From: Thermoplasmatota archaeon
GTDB lineage: Archaea > Thermoplasmatota > E2 > DHVEG-1
Assembly (NCBI GenBank): GCA_030619765.1
Contig: JAUXAU010000012.1
Span: 1-50,272 of the forward strand
Length of the DNA: 50,272 nucleotides
Reading direction: 5' to 3'
Position 1 is the first letter of the stretch; each line of letters begins with the position of its first letter. Below, piece after piece: positions 17,915 through 26,866 of this stretch. The position numbers and the translations under genes were made by a program. Below the pieces are notes generated by a model. It searched no databases and had not been told where the DNA came from. It worked only from the letters and a program-made list of their open reading frames with translations.

Positions 17915-18490
17915 TTATTGCTTTTTATCAAGCATATCTAATATGACTTCAATTTGAGAAAAGGTTTTTTCAATAGGGAGAGCTGTATCAATAATATACC
18001 AACCCTTAGCCAGAGCTAAGGCCTTTTCCCTCACCTCAACAAGAGCATCATATGTCTCAAACATCTCTGTTTCATTTCGCCTACTAATTCTCTTCAGCAA
18101 CTCTTCTGGAGATGCATCCAAAAAAAACATATAATCAGAAATGGGAACCAACTTCTCAAAAACTTTATATGCTAGTCTGCCTGAAACTTTTGGAAGATAG
18201 GCAATACCCATGAGATATCTAACAATAATAAGTGTATCATGCTTAGGTTTGCGATAATAGATTCTAAGTGAACGAAGGACATCCAAAGCATAGAAAACAG
18301 AGGCCTTCAATCGATTAATTTTACCTTTTCCTAAGAGTGCTTTTTTTGCTTTTATTCCATAAAAATTATCTGATTCAGGATGGGAGCGAATAATGACCTT
18401 TTCGTCTTTTTGTTCATATCGATAGCTAATCAATTGAGCATGGGTATCCTTACCGACACCATCAAGTCCGTCAACTATTATCAGACGCAT
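17915..18490 (-). CDS. Thymidylate-kinase-like P-loop kinase, divergent
   Basis: A 191-residue nucleotide-kinase-fold protein. The P-loop is clear (DGLDGVGKDTHAQL) and a LID-like Arg pair follows (KRISRRNE). The TMP-kinase DR[YHF] motif is altered: the matching segment reads IIVRYLMGIAY, with Val where Asp is expected. The substrate may therefore not be dTMP. The start is the ATG at 18490 because the frame upstream overlaps the next gene. It lies at the end of an operon with a dolichol-kinase-like and a UbiA gene, which raises the possibility of a phosphorylated lipid substrate. Confidence 0.7.
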   Translation of the reverse strand: MRLIIVDGLDGVGKDTHAQLISYRYEQKDEKVIIRSHPESDNFYGIKAKKALLGKGKINRLKASVFYALDVLRSLRIYYRKPKHDTLIIVRYLMGIAYLPKVSGRLAYKVFEKLVPISDYMFFLDASPEELLKRISRRNETEMFETYDALVEVREKALALAKGWYIIDTALPIEKTFSQIEVILDMLDKKQ

Positions 18491-18495
18491 GTAAC

Positions 18496-19182
18496 TTACA
18501 TCACCATCACAATCCAATATAATGTAGCTGTTACAAAAGGCACTGAAAGATTATCCAAACCCATTGGAGTTATTCCTTCAACAATTGTTGAAATACCTGC
18601 AATGAATAATAGTAGAACTAATGTCTCAAATATTAGAGGAGGAATGGTTGAAGAGAACATTTGGTAATAGAGTAAAGCAATAACCATCAAAATAAAGATA
18701 AAAACAAACATGGCAGTTGATCCTACATAACTTTTCACATCTTCAAATACCTGATATTTCTTCTTACCATATTTAATACCAATAAGTGAAGCAAGTCCGT
18801 CACCATATGACATTGCAAGGATACCGATTGCTATGGTTTCTTTTGCGTCAAAAAAGAAATATGCTAAGACGGTCCATGCTATGGCATAATAAACAAGCCC
18901 TAGGCCATGACCTGATTCAGATGTTTTACCTTTTATAGATTTAATGGGGGAGTAGGGGCTCATCAAAAAAGTAAAAAGAATAAAGGGGCCTGCTGCTAAA
19001 AATACCATAACTTCACGCGTCTGAAAAACAGGCAATAGAAAAGCAATATTGCCCGTCATAATATGAAGAATTTTTCTGCTTGCTATGGGATATCTCTTAG
19101 GGAGAATTTTTTCAGTGAAAATAAGAAGAACAGCAACATAGATGTAAACAAGTGCTACTCCAACAATATCATTTTGAAACAT
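18496..19182 (-). CDS. Dolichol/phytol-kinase-like (SEC59-type) membrane protein
   Basis: A 228-residue polytopic membrane protein with about seven hydrophobic segments. It carries the CTP-dependent lipid kinase/cytidylyltransferase signature: SYGDGLASLIGIKYGKKKY and, near the end, EGITPMGLDNLSVPF. Enzymes of this kind phosphorylate dolichol, phytol or geranylgeraniol, or activate phospholipids. Its position between a UbiA prenyltransferase and a kinase suggests archaeal membrane lipid or polyprenol metabolism. The stop is five bases from the next start. Confidence 0.82.
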   Translation of the reverse strand: MFQNDIVGVALVYIYVAVLLIFTEKILPKRYPIASRKILHIMTGNIAFLLPVFQTREVMVFLAAGPFILFTFLMSPYSPIKSIKGKTSESGHGLGLVYYAIAWTVLAYFFFDAKETIAIGILAMSYGDGLASLIGIKYGKKKYQVFEDVKSYVGSTAMFVFIFILMVIALLYYQMFSSTIPPLIFETLVLLLFIAGISTIVEGITPMGLDNLSVPFVTATLYWIVMVM

Positions 19183-19194
19183 ATACTTTTCACC

Positions 19195-20076
19195 TTACCC
19201 TGTAAAAGTTCCAATCAAGAAGGCAAGAAGACCTACGAACAACGCCGTTAAAGTAAATTTCCTATAAAATTTCATGTTCACCTGCTTCTTAAAAATTAAC
19301 TGTAAAGATGTAGCTAAAAGCATAGTATCTGTAAGTAGGATTAGTACAAGATAGTAATAATTCTTATAGTAAAAAGTATAACTACTTATAAAAAAAGGAA
19401 GGAAACTGAGAGCAATAGCAATAATGTAAAAAATGGCAGAGAGCATATTTGACTTGTGAACACCGATGTACTTTGGAAATGATTTCACTCCTTTTTCTTT
19501 GTCTCCTTTAAAATCCATCACATCTTTCATTATTTCTCTGCCTGCACCCGCAAGGAAAGCAATAAGAGCAACAATAAAAATTGCAGGAGACAAATTTATT
19601 ACGAAGGTATTTTCTTTAAGTACTGCAGCTCCTCCAAAGATAAATGGAATGGCCATTACATAGGCTATGAAGAAATTTCCAAGTAATTTTATTTTTTTTA
19701 ATTGAACATCATATAATATAGCAAAAAGTGCCGTAATAAGGGCAATGATAAAACAGGTAAGATTGACGAAATACGAGCAGATAATGCCGAGCGGAAAAAA
19801 TACAGTAAACAGATACAAAGCTGTTTTCGGAGATAGATCTCCTCTCACCAAAGGCCTATCCATTCTCTTATTTTTTTTATCAATATCTAAATCATAATAA
19901 TCATTAAGAGCAAATGTACTTGCTTCAAGAAATAATGCAGTAAAAAATACAAGAATAAACTTATCAAAAACAGGAAATGTTTTCTCCGCTATCAAAGACC
20001 CAACAAGTATTGCAATAGCGATCATGATGCCATGTTCTAATCGCATAAGTTCCCAGATAGCTTTGAGTTTTTTCAT
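19195..20076 (-). CDS. UbiA prenyltransferase, probable DGGGP synthase
   Basis: Integral membrane prenyltransferase. The 293-residue protein has nine or so membrane helices and both aspartate-rich motifs, NDYYDLDIDKKN (with RMDRPLVRGD after it) and DVMDFKGDKEKG. In archaea the usual member attaches the second geranylgeranyl chain to geranylgeranylglyceryl phosphate in ether-lipid synthesis; other UbiA proteins make quinones or similar. It is the first gene of a three-gene operon with lipid-kinase-like proteins, which favours the lipid role. Confidence 0.85.
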   Translation of the reverse strand: MKKLKAIWELMRLEHGIMIAIAILVGSLIAEKTFPVFDKFILVFFTALFLEASTFALNDYYDLDIDKKNKRMDRPLVRGDLSPKTALYLFTVFFPLGIICSYFVNLTCFIIALITALFAILYDVQLKKIKLLGNFFIAYVMAIPFIFGGAAVLKENTFVINLSPAIFIVALIAFLAGAGREIMKDVMDFKGDKEKGVKSFPKYIGVHKSNMLSAIFYIIAIALSFLPFFISSYTFYYKNYYYLVLILLTDTMLLATSLQLIFKKQVNMKFYRKFTLTALFVGLLAFLIGTFTG

Positions 20077-20202
20077 TGTGCACTGGAATAATGTAATTAA
20101 TTATAAACTTTTGATGTTAAATAATGATTTTTTTGATTTTTATGAGAAAACTTTTAGCATAAAACACTCATTACAAACAGGGAGTAAAGTTAGGCGATTT
20201 AG

Positions 20203-20937
20203 ATGAAATATAAGATATCGGGAGATAATTTACAGCTGGTAACTCTTCAAATAGATCCTGGTGAAAAAATCTTTGCTGAAGCAGGCTCAATGGTTTATAT
20301 GAGCGCCAATATTAATATGGAAGCAAAAATGAGAGGAGGACTTTTGAAGGGAATAGGAAGGAAATTTGCAGGGGAGACAATATTTCTCACTGAGTTTACA
20401 TCTGCAGGAGGAACAGCTCTTGTATCTTTTGGTGGTAACGCTCCTGGTACAATAAAACCGATAGAGCTATCAACAGGCAAAGAATTTCTCGTTCAGAAGG
20501 ATGCTTTCCTTGTAGCCGAGGATTCAGTTGATATGAGTATAGCTTTTCAGAAGAGACTTGGAGCAGCGTTTTTCGGTGGAGAGGGATTCATACTTGAAAA
20601 ATTGTCAGGAACTGGTACAGTGTTTATTCATGCTTGTGGTGATTTTGTCGAGTTTGATCTTAAGCCAGATCAGGTTATGAAGGTTGACACAGGCAGTGTG
20701 GTAGGCTGGGATGGCACCGTAGCCTATGATATAGAGCGGGTTAAAGGGATAAAAACCGTGTTTTTTGGCGGCGAAGGAATCTTTTTAACTACTCTAAGAG
20801 GACCTGGCAAAATAATTATTCAATCAATGAATCTTGGTAATCTTGCAACTGCATTAACGCCGTTTCTACCATCTGGTAGAGGGACTTCGGGATCTGGTGG
20901 AATAGCTGGAACCTTGATTGGGGGTTTGACAAGATGA
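20203..20937 (+). CDS. TIGR00266 / AIM24 family protein
   Basis: A 244-residue beta-rich soluble protein of the AIM24 family. It opens with the typical KYKISGDNLQLVTLQIDPGE and AEAGSMVYM, and has the repeated glycine-rich strands RLGAAFFGGEGFILEKLSGTG and TVFFGGEGIFLTTLRGPG. It ends in a Gly/Ser-rich tail. The family is widespread in prokaryotes with no settled function. The following membrane protein gene overlaps its stop by four bases, so the two proteins are probably made together. Confidence 0.88.
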   Translation: MKYKISGDNLQLVTLQIDPGEKIFAEAGSMVYMSANINMEAKMRGGLLKGIGRKFAGETIFLTEFTSAGGTALVSFGGNAPGTIKPIELSTGKEFLVQKDAFLVAEDSVDMSIAFQKRLGAAFFGGEGFILEKLSGTGTVFIHACGDFVEFDLKPDQVMKVDTGSVVGWDGTVAYDIERVKGIKTVFFGGEGIFLTTLRGPGKIIIQSMNLGNLATALTPFLPSGRGTSGSGGIAGTLIGGLTR

Positions 20938-21206
20938 TTAAAGGATTGCTAGCGGCTTTGCTAGCAGCTTTAATCGTTGCAGGTATAATTATCGGGCTTT
21001 TCTATCTACTTTTTTCCGGTGTGCTCATATGGCTCGGAGAGATTTTCGTTGCAGGGATTATAGTTGGAGCGATAATCTTGTTTGCTATCATTTTTATATT
21101 TGCGATATTGGTATTTTTTGCGCTATTTTATTATATGGCAGAGAAAAAACCTGTTGTAGAACCAGGCGAATACAAGCTAGATGAGGAAAAAGGAAAAAAC
21201 GAATAA
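20934..21206 (+). CDS. Small two-to-three-helix membrane protein
   Basis: A 90-residue protein with two or three strongly hydrophobic segments (about 5-35 and 42-70) and a charged cytosolic tail (EYKLDEEKGKNE). The ATG overlaps the preceding stop (ATGA), the mark of translational coupling. I recognise no family. A membrane partner for the AIM24-family protein is a reasonable guess from the arrangement. Confidence 0.75.
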   Translation: MIKGLLAALLAALIVAGIIIGLFYLLFSGVLIWLGEIFVAGIIVGAIILFAIIFIFAILVFFALFYYMAEKKPVVEPGEYKLDEEKGKNE

Positions 21207-21271
21207 CTGAGAAATCTACCTTACCTCAATTTTTCTTTCTCATTCTTTTTTAGATTAGCTTATAAAAATGG

Positions 21272-22306
21272 TTATTTCTGAGGCTCAATAATTACTTTGA
21301 TAGAATTTTTTGCCTCAGCCACCAATTTGAAACCTTTAGCCACTTCTGAAAGTGAAAGCTTATGAGTAATCATGTCTGTAACCTCCACTTTTTTTGATTT
21401 GATAAGATCAATTGCCATGGCAATATCCTTAGGACTGCCAGCATAAGTTGAAACCATTGTAACTCCCTTATTCCATAAATCAAACAATGGAAATGGTATT
21501 TCCACGCCGGGTTCTGTCGGAGCAAAAAAAAGAATTGTACCACCACGGTCAACTGATCGCAATCCTTGTTTTATTGCAGATGGTACTCCTGTACATATGA
21601 CAACAAGATCAGCAAGTTTTCCCTTGTTATGTTTTTTCACCTGTTCTGGGACATTTTCTTTTGCATGTATAGACACATCAGCACCCATTTTTTTTGCTGT
21701 TTTTAACCGATAATCGTCAATATCTGTAGCTATAACTCGACCAGCATCCAATGCCCGTGCAAGTTTTATTTGTAGCAATCCAGCGATGCCGCTACCGATG
21801 ATAAGGACGCTTTGTCCTGGTTTCATCTCAGCAATTTGCATTCCTCGTACAACACAGGCCAACGGTTCAATAAAGACACCCTCATCATAGGACATCTCCG
21901 TAGGAAGAAGAAATACGCCCTTATCAACATTTATTTCTGGAACTTTCAGATATTCTGCAAAACCTCCAGGATAAAAATTTGTAGAATGTAGTGTATTGCA
22001 GAGTGTATATTGATCATTTAGACAATATCTGCAATTGTTACAAGGAACATGATGAGAGACAAATACTCTATCACCAACCTTGTATTTTTTTACGTTTTTC
22101 CCAACTTCTACAATATCTCCAGACATCTCGTGGCCAAGTACTCGAGGCGCTTTCTTGATACGGTACCATTCCATCACGTCGCTGCCGCAGATGCCACTTG
22201 CACGGATCTTTACCAAGAGTTCATTGTCGTTGATTTCTGGTATGGGCATCTCTTCGATTCTTACATCGTTATTATTGTAATACATTGCAACTTTCATTTT
22301 TTCCAT
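21272..22306 (-). CDS. Zinc-dependent medium-chain alcohol/polyol dehydrogenase
   Basis: NAD(P)-dependent dehydrogenase of the MDR superfamily (344 residues). Catalytic zinc ligands are in GICGSD and LGHEMSG; the structural zinc site has four cysteines (CNNCRYCLNDQYTLC); the cofactor fold shows LIIGSGIAGLLQ, with ATDIDDYR following, where the acidic residue suggests NAD. Sorbitol or threonine dehydrogenase-like enzymes are the nearest type, but the substrate cannot be fixed. The frame begins at 22318; I prefer the ATG at 22306, with 22297 possible. No SD is visible. Confidence 0.88.
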   Translation of the reverse strand: MEKMKVAMYYNNNDVRIEEMPIPEINDNELLVKIRASGICGSDVMEWYRIKKAPRVLGHEMSGDIVEVGKNVKKYKVGDRVFVSHHVPCNNCRYCLNDQYTLCNTLHSTNFYPGGFAEYLKVPEINVDKGVFLLPTEMSYDEGVFIEPLACVVRGMQIAEMKPGQSVLIIGSGIAGLLQIKLARALDAGRVIATDIDDYRLKTAKKMGADVSIHAKENVPEQVKKHNKGKLADLVVICTGVPSAIKQGLRSVDRGGTILFFAPTEPGVEIPFPLFDLWNKGVTMVSTYAGSPKDIAMAIDLIKSKKVEVTDMITHKLSLSEVAKGFKLVAEAKNSIKVIIEPQK

Positions 22307-22367
22307 AACGACACACAAGCCTGATTATCAGTAAATGTTTAATAGCTTTTTTTACAGATTAGAAAAA

Positions 22368-23276
22368 TTACATCGATCTCAATCTTCTAATTCTCTCATC
22401 GATTGGGGGATGTGTTGACCAAATAGATTCTATGTTTTGCTGCTTAAATGGGTTTGCAATGTAAAGAGGGGCTACAGTCTTTGATCCTTTGGGCTTCCCC
22501 TTTGGATGATCTGCTTTTATTTTCCCAAGAGCCTTCGCAAGTCCTTCAGGGTTTCTAGTTAGATATGCACCGTTTGAGTCTGCAAGGTATTCTCTTCTTC
22601 TTGATATTGCAAGATAAACGAGTCTCGAAAATATAGGTGCAAGTATTACAAGCAGAATTGCTAAAACAAGAATGATAGCGTTACCCCCGCCTCTCCCTCT
22701 GCCTCTACCGGCACCACCCCAAAACATTGAATAGAACAGAATTTCAGCAAGAAGAGCTATTGTACCAACAACAGCTAGTGTCACTGTCGCAATAAGAATA
22801 TCATGATTCTTTATGTGGCTCATTTCATGGGCCATAACGCCTTCAAGTTCATCCTTATCCAGTTTTCGTAGAGCGCCTGTTGTTACACAAATCACTGCAT
22901 TCTCTGGTTTTTTACCTGTCGCAAATGCATTAATATTGTCTGATTCCTGGACATACGCCTTTGGAGTTGGAAGGCCTGCAGCTATAGCCATTTCTTCAAC
23001 TTTATAGATGAATAATTTTTCCTCTCTTACATGTGGGTTTGCAGGACGAGCTTTAGCTGCAGATATTACTGTCTGTACAGAAAATGAATAAGTTATGGCA
23101 ACGTATGCAATTGCAATAGGGATTCCGAATATAAGTCCGAGATATATACTTCCTGTAAAGATATACCCAAAGGCAAAAACAACACCTAAAAACAATATCG
23201 CCATAATTGTACAAACGAGTATAGTGTTGCGCTTGTTTTTCCGGATATGATCTTCCATCTGCAGATGTTTTGCCAT
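22368..23276 (-). CDS. htpX: HtpX-like membrane metalloprotease (M48)
   Basis: Zinc protease of the membrane that degrades misfolded membrane proteins. The 302-residue protein has two N-terminal helices (about 18-70), the catalytic AHEMSHIKNHD, a further hydrophobic pair, and the third zinc ligand region RREYLADSNGA. The C-terminus has STHPPIDERI, typical of the family. A Gly/Arg run (GGAGRGRGRGGG) lies in a loop. It follows lemA by 22 bases, a common pairing. Confidence 0.94.
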   Translation of the reverse strand: MAKHLQMEDHIRKNKRNTILVCTIMAILFLGVVFAFGYIFTGSIYLGLIFGIPIAIAYVAITYSFSVQTVISAAKARPANPHVREEKLFIYKVEEMAIAAGLPTPKAYVQESDNINAFATGKKPENAVICVTTGALRKLDKDELEGVMAHEMSHIKNHDILIATVTLAVVGTIALLAEILFYSMFWGGAGRGRGRGGGNAIILVLAILLVILAPIFSRLVYLAISRRREYLADSNGAYLTRNPEGLAKALGKIKADHPKGKPKGSKTVAPLYIANPFKQQNIESIWSTHPPIDERIRRLRSM

Positions 23277-23298
23277 GGTATCAAACGTTTACAATCAT

Positions 23299-23862
23299 TT
23301 AGAATTTTACTTTTGGCAGTTCCCTAGATGCTTCTGGAATTTGTAGCATCTCTCGTTCTTTCTTTCCCATTCTGCGTGCAAAAAAGTTGCCAGGGAATGT
23401 CTCTATTGTGTTGTTAAATGATAAAACAGTATCATTGTAGTGTTGTCTGGAATAAGCAATTTTATCCTCGGTGTGGGTGAGTTCATCCTGTAGGTTCAAG
23501 AAATTCTGATTTGCCTTTAAATCAGGATAATTTTCTGCTACTGCAAATAGTGTTTTTAATGCTCCAGTAAGCATGTTATCTGCTTCAATGTTTTTTTGTG
23601 GTGTCTTTGCATCCATAAGAGATGTTCGTGCTTTGGTTACATTTTCAAGCACTTCTTTTTCATGCTTCATATAGCCTTTGACGGTTTCCATGAGGTTTGG
23701 AATGAGCTCTGCTCTTCTTCTGAGTTGAACATCAATTTGTGCCCATGAATTATCTATTCTGTTTTCTAGCCTAATAATCCTGTTATAGTAGCTTACAAAT
23801 ATAAGCAAAAAGATTACTACAACAAAGATGATGATTATGCCTAAAATCAATAATGGGTCCAT
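23299..23862 (-). CDS. lemA: LemA family protein
   Basis: A 187-residue membrane-anchored protein with one N-terminal helix (3-25) and a long helical bundle. The hallmark segments are [20 protein letters not shown] and [17 protein letters not shown], then [15 protein letters not shown] and TFPGNFFA near the C-terminus. The function is unclear, but lemA is often next to htpX in bacteria and archaea, as here, suggesting envelope quality control. Confidence 0.93.
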   Translation of the reverse strand: MDPLLILGIIIIFVVVIFLLIFVSYYNRIIRLENRIDNSWAQIDVQLRRRAELIPNLMETVKGYMKHEKEVLENVTKARTSLMDAKTPQKNIEADNMLTGALKTLFAVAENYPDLKANQNFLNLQDELTHTEDKIAYSRQHYNDTVLSFNNTIETFPGNFFARRMGKKEREMLQIPEASRELPKVKF

Positions 23863-23925
23863 TTTTCGTCTCCCTCATATTTTTTGATGGTAAAGGTGAT
23901 TTTTTATATAAATCTATGGTGTTTT

Positions 23926-24705
23926 TTATTTATTTGATTTGAATAGGTCGTATGCTTCTTTCGGTGTGTATTTTTTGTGGATAATAGCGTTTACTGCTTT
24001 GATCATACTTACAGGGTTGCTGCTTTGGAAAACATTTCGTCCCATATCCACACCGATTGCTCCTGCCTGAAGAGCATCATATGTCATTTGTAATGCATCT
24101 TTTTCTGGGATTTTTTTCCCCCCAGCAATAACAATTGGAACAGGACATGTTTCAACAATTTTTTCAAAATCTTTACAGAAATATGTTTTAACAATGCTCG
24201 CTCCCAATTCTGCCGCCATTCTTGAAGCTAGTGATAAATATCGTGCATCTTTACCGAGTCCTTTGCCAACCGCAGTAACCGCAAGTACTGGAATGCCGTA
24301 ACGATTTGCTTCATCAATAACCTGTGTGAATGCAAGTAATGTGTCTCTTTCAAAAGGCTGACCTACAAGTATAGAAAAAGCAACAGCTGAAACATTAAGT
24401 CTAATAGCATCCTCCATTGATACAATGATGCCTTCATGAAGGAGATTTGTTTCATTTAGAATGCTAGTACCTCCAGATACACGTAAACAAATAGGAATAT
24501 CTGTTTCTGGTGGGATGTAGTTCCTTAAGCCCCCTCTAGTTGGCATAAGTACGTCAGCATAAGGCAATAGCGGTTTTACCATTTCGTCAAGTTTTTCAAG
24601 TCCTGTTGTAGGTCCCATAAAATACCCATGATCAACAGCAAGCATAACCGTATGACCATCTTTTTTAATAATTCTTGATATTCTGTTTTTCATTCCCCAA
24701 TCCAT
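23926..24705 (-). CDS. LsrF-like class I aldolase/thiolase
   Basis: A 259-residue TIM-barrel enzyme closely like LsrF, the thiolase that handles phosphorylated autoinducer-2 breakdown product in enteric bacteria. Matching stretches include MLAVDHGYFMGPTTGLE, PYADVLMPTRGGLRN, CPVPIVIAGGKKIPEKDALQ and GVDMGRNVFQS, with the Schiff-base Lys expected in IVKTYF. No other lsr gene is present, so an archaeal role in sugar or aromatic precursor metabolism is more likely. A GGAGG eight bases before the start gives strong support. Confidence 0.85.
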   Translation of the reverse strand: MDWGMKNRISRIIKKDGHTVMLAVDHGYFMGPTTGLEKLDEMVKPLLPYADVLMPTRGGLRNYIPPETDIPICLRVSGGTSILNETNLLHEGIIVSMEDAIRLNVSAVAFSILVGQPFERDTLLAFTQVIDEANRYGIPVLAVTAVGKGLGKDARYLSLASRMAAELGASIVKTYFCKDFEKIVETCPVPIVIAGGKKIPEKDALQMTYDALQAGAIGVDMGRNVFQSSNPVSMIKAVNAIIHKKYTPKEAYDLFKSNK

Positions 24706-24743
24706 ATAAATCGCCTCCTTTCTCTCGGTATATAGAAGAGGAT

Positions 24744-24754
24744 TATATAAACTA
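24744..24754 (-). promoter_or_regulatory. Probable TATA box of the LsrF-like gene
   Basis: On the minus strand this reads GTTTATATAAT, about 40-50 bases before the start at 24705. A start of transcription about 25 bases downstream leaves a short leader that contains the GGAGG ribosome site. The facing pepD gene begins at 24857, so the two promoters share this gap. Confidence 0.45.
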
Positions 24755-24856
24755 TTTCTAAAAAAATATCAAAGTGTGATTACATGTAAAACTTCTGAGC
24801 AAACCTTTTTTATTTGTTGTTGTATTACCATTTTTTAATTTAAGGGAGGCATAGAT

Positions 24857-26305
24857 ATGTCAGTTATTGAGAAGTTAGAACCGAAAGTTTTATGGAAACA
24901 CTTTGACGAGATCAGAAAAATACCACACTGTTCAAAACATGAGGAGAAAATTAGAGAATATCTTTTAGATTTTGCAAAACAACAGGGTTTGAAGTCAAAA
25001 ACCGATAAGCCAGGTAATGTTGTCATTTCAAAACCTGCAAGCTCTGGGATGAAAGATAGACCAGTTGTTATTTTGCAGAGCCATATGGATATGGTTTGTG
25101 AGAAAAACAGTGACGTCGATCATGATTTTACCAAAGATCCAATAAAACTCAAGTTGGAGGGCGATATTCTTATAGCTGATGGTACAACCCTTGGAGTAGA
25201 CGATGGCATAGGTGTTGCAGCAAGCCTTGCTGTATTAGGAGATAAGACATTGAAACATGGACCTATAGAGGCGTTGTTTACTGTTGATGAGGAAACTGGG
25301 CTTACAGGTGCGTTTGCGCTGAAATCAGACATGTTAACAGGAGAGATAATGCTAAATATTGATAGTGAAGACTTTGGTGTTATAACTGTTGGATGTGCTG
25401 GTGGTGGTGATTCAAAGATAAAACTGTCAATAAAGAAACAACAGAATGACAAAGATATGAACAGCATTCTTATTAAAATCTTAGGCCTCAGAGGGGGGCA
25501 TTCCGGTGTAGATGCCCATGAACAGAGAGGAAATGCAGTAAAACTTCTAGCACGTATGCTCTGGAAAACATCACAAAACCATGACCTTCGTCTAACTGAT
25601 ATAAAAGGCGGAGATAAACATAATGCAATACCTCGTGAAGCATATGCAAAAGTTTCCATAAGCAAAACAGACAAAGGCTCTTTTATAACTGATTTAAAAG
25701 CTGAAGAAAAGGATATATTGGAAGAGATTAAACCCATCGATCCAAACTTTAAAATGGAAATAGAAGACATTGAAAAACTTAACAAGACACTTGATAAAAA
25801 CTCCCAAGCAAAACTATTGAATCTCTTGCATGGTCTTCCCCATGGTGTTGATAAAATGAGTTATGACATTCCAGACCTTGTAGAAACGTCCACGAATCTT
25901 GCAACGGTTTCTTTAGATGAGAATAATGCATTGATAGGTTTGAGTTCAAGAAGTTCTATTATGTCAGCTCTGCAAGATTTCCGCGACAGAATACGTGCAA
26001 CTGCATCGCTTTCTGGTGCAAAGATTACTGAAGAAACACCATATCCTGGTTGGAAACCCAACCTGAATTCGAATCTACTAACCCTTTCAAAGAAAATCTT
26101 TAAAGAGATGTATGGTGAAGAACCAACAGTAGAAGCAATCCACGCTGGGTTAGAATGCGGAATCATAGGAGAGAAATTCCCAGGAATGGACATGATATCT
26201 ATAGGACCAACCATTAAATACCCTCATTCTCCAGAAGAGCAAGTGCATATCAGCACAGTTGATAAATTCTATAAATATATGTTGAAGCTTTTGGAGAGTA
26301 TTTGA
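24857..26305 (+). CDS. pepD: Xaa-His dipeptidase / PepD-type M20 peptidase
   Basis: Cytosolic zinc dipeptidase that cleaves short peptides. The 482-residue protein has the metal-site motifs ILQSHMDMVCEKN, TTLGVDDGIGVA, FTVDEETGLTGA, IDSEDFG, GLRGGHSGVDAHEQRGN (family insert) and the C-terminal PHSPEEQVHIS. The length is that of the aminoacyl-histidine dipeptidase group. A GGGAGGC lies eight bases before the ATG. With the M18 aminopeptidase it would convert imported peptides to amino acids. Confidence 0.94.
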   Translation: MSVIEKLEPKVLWKHFDEIRKIPHCSKHEEKIREYLLDFAKQQGLKSKTDKPGNVVISKPASSGMKDRPVVILQSHMDMVCEKNSDVDHDFTKDPIKLKLEGDILIADGTTLGVDDGIGVAASLAVLGDKTLKHGPIEALFTVDEETGLTGAFALKSDMLTGEIMLNIDSEDFGVITVGCAGGGDSKIKLSIKKQQNDKDMNSILIKILGLRGGHSGVDAHEQRGNAVKLLARMLWKTSQNHDLRLTDIKGGDKHNAIPREAYAKVSISKTDKGSFITDLKAEEKDILEEIKPIDPNFKMEIEDIEKLNKTLDKNSQAKLLNLLHGLPHGVDKMSYDIPDLVETSTNLATVSLDENNALIGLSSRSSIMSALQDFRDRIRATASLSGAKITEETPYPGWKPNLNSNLLTLSKKIFKEMYGEEPTVEAIHAGLECGIIGEKFPGMDMISIGPTIKYPHSPEEQVHISTVDKFYKYMLKLLESI

Positions 26306-26441
26306 ATCATAAAATTCTTTCTTCTTTTTATTTTATAAATCTAGTAGACTCTACAAAAAGAAAAAAATTGATACCTGTCATGAATTTAGTTTTTTTAGGA
26401 CAAAATACTAAAACAATAAATGTATTTTACTCCTTAGAATC

Positions 26442-26513
26442 GCGGATATAATCTAGTGGTTATGATATTGGCTTCCCAAGCCAATTGCCCGGGTTCGAGT
26501 CCCGGTATCCGCA
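26442..26513 (+). tRNA. tRNA-Gly (anticodon CCC)
   Basis: A 72-base cloverleaf. The acceptor stem is GCGGATA paired with TATCCGC, seven perfect pairs, with A as discriminator base. The anticodon stem TTGGC/GCCAA encloses the loop TTCCCAA, giving anticodon CCC. The T arm is CCGGG-TTCGAGT-CCCGG. No intron is seen and the CCA end is not encoded. It lies between pepD and the DUF4314 gene on the same strand. Confidence 0.96.
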
Positions 26514-26548
26514 TGAATTAATTAAGCAAATGGAGTTGAAAACTGGAA

Positions 26549-26755
26549 ATGAAAAAAGCTGTGAAAGTTGGAGATCGAGTTCAAATAATCTTTATGAACG
26601 ACACATGGACACGACTGAAAGCAGGAGACAAAGGGACGGTTTTTAAAGTAGAGAAATCATCAGATGAGACCCTTATCTGGGTAGATTGGGATAATGGCGA
26701 AAAATTAGCTTTACTTGAAGGAATTGATGAGTTTAAAATAGTTAAACAATACTAG
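26549..26755 (+). CDS. DUF4314 (KOW-like) small protein
   Basis: A 68-residue small beta-barrel protein. The sequence has the family pattern VGDRVQIIFMND, AGDKGTVFKVE, IWVDWDNGEKLALLEGIDEF, close to DUF4314, whose members are found in phages, plasmids and prokaryote chromosomes with no known function. It lies 35 bases after the tRNA. Nothing else nearby looks phage-derived. Confidence 0.8.
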   Translation: MKKAVKVGDRVQIIFMNDTWTRLKAGDKGTVFKVEKSSDETLIWVDWDNGEKLALLEGIDEFKIVKQY

Positions 26756-26866
26756 GAGTTACCTAAGCTTACCTTGACGTTCATATAAAAGTAAAAAGAA
26801 GAAAAAGAGCTGCGAATTTTTAAAACATTAAAAAGAAAAGAGAAAGGGAGACTCCTGGTAGTATTA

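Noticed and set aside
25120-25785. A 221-codon frame antisense to pepD
   Set aside because: Ser/Pro-rich translation without motif, fully opposite a clear peptidase gene; a strand shadow.
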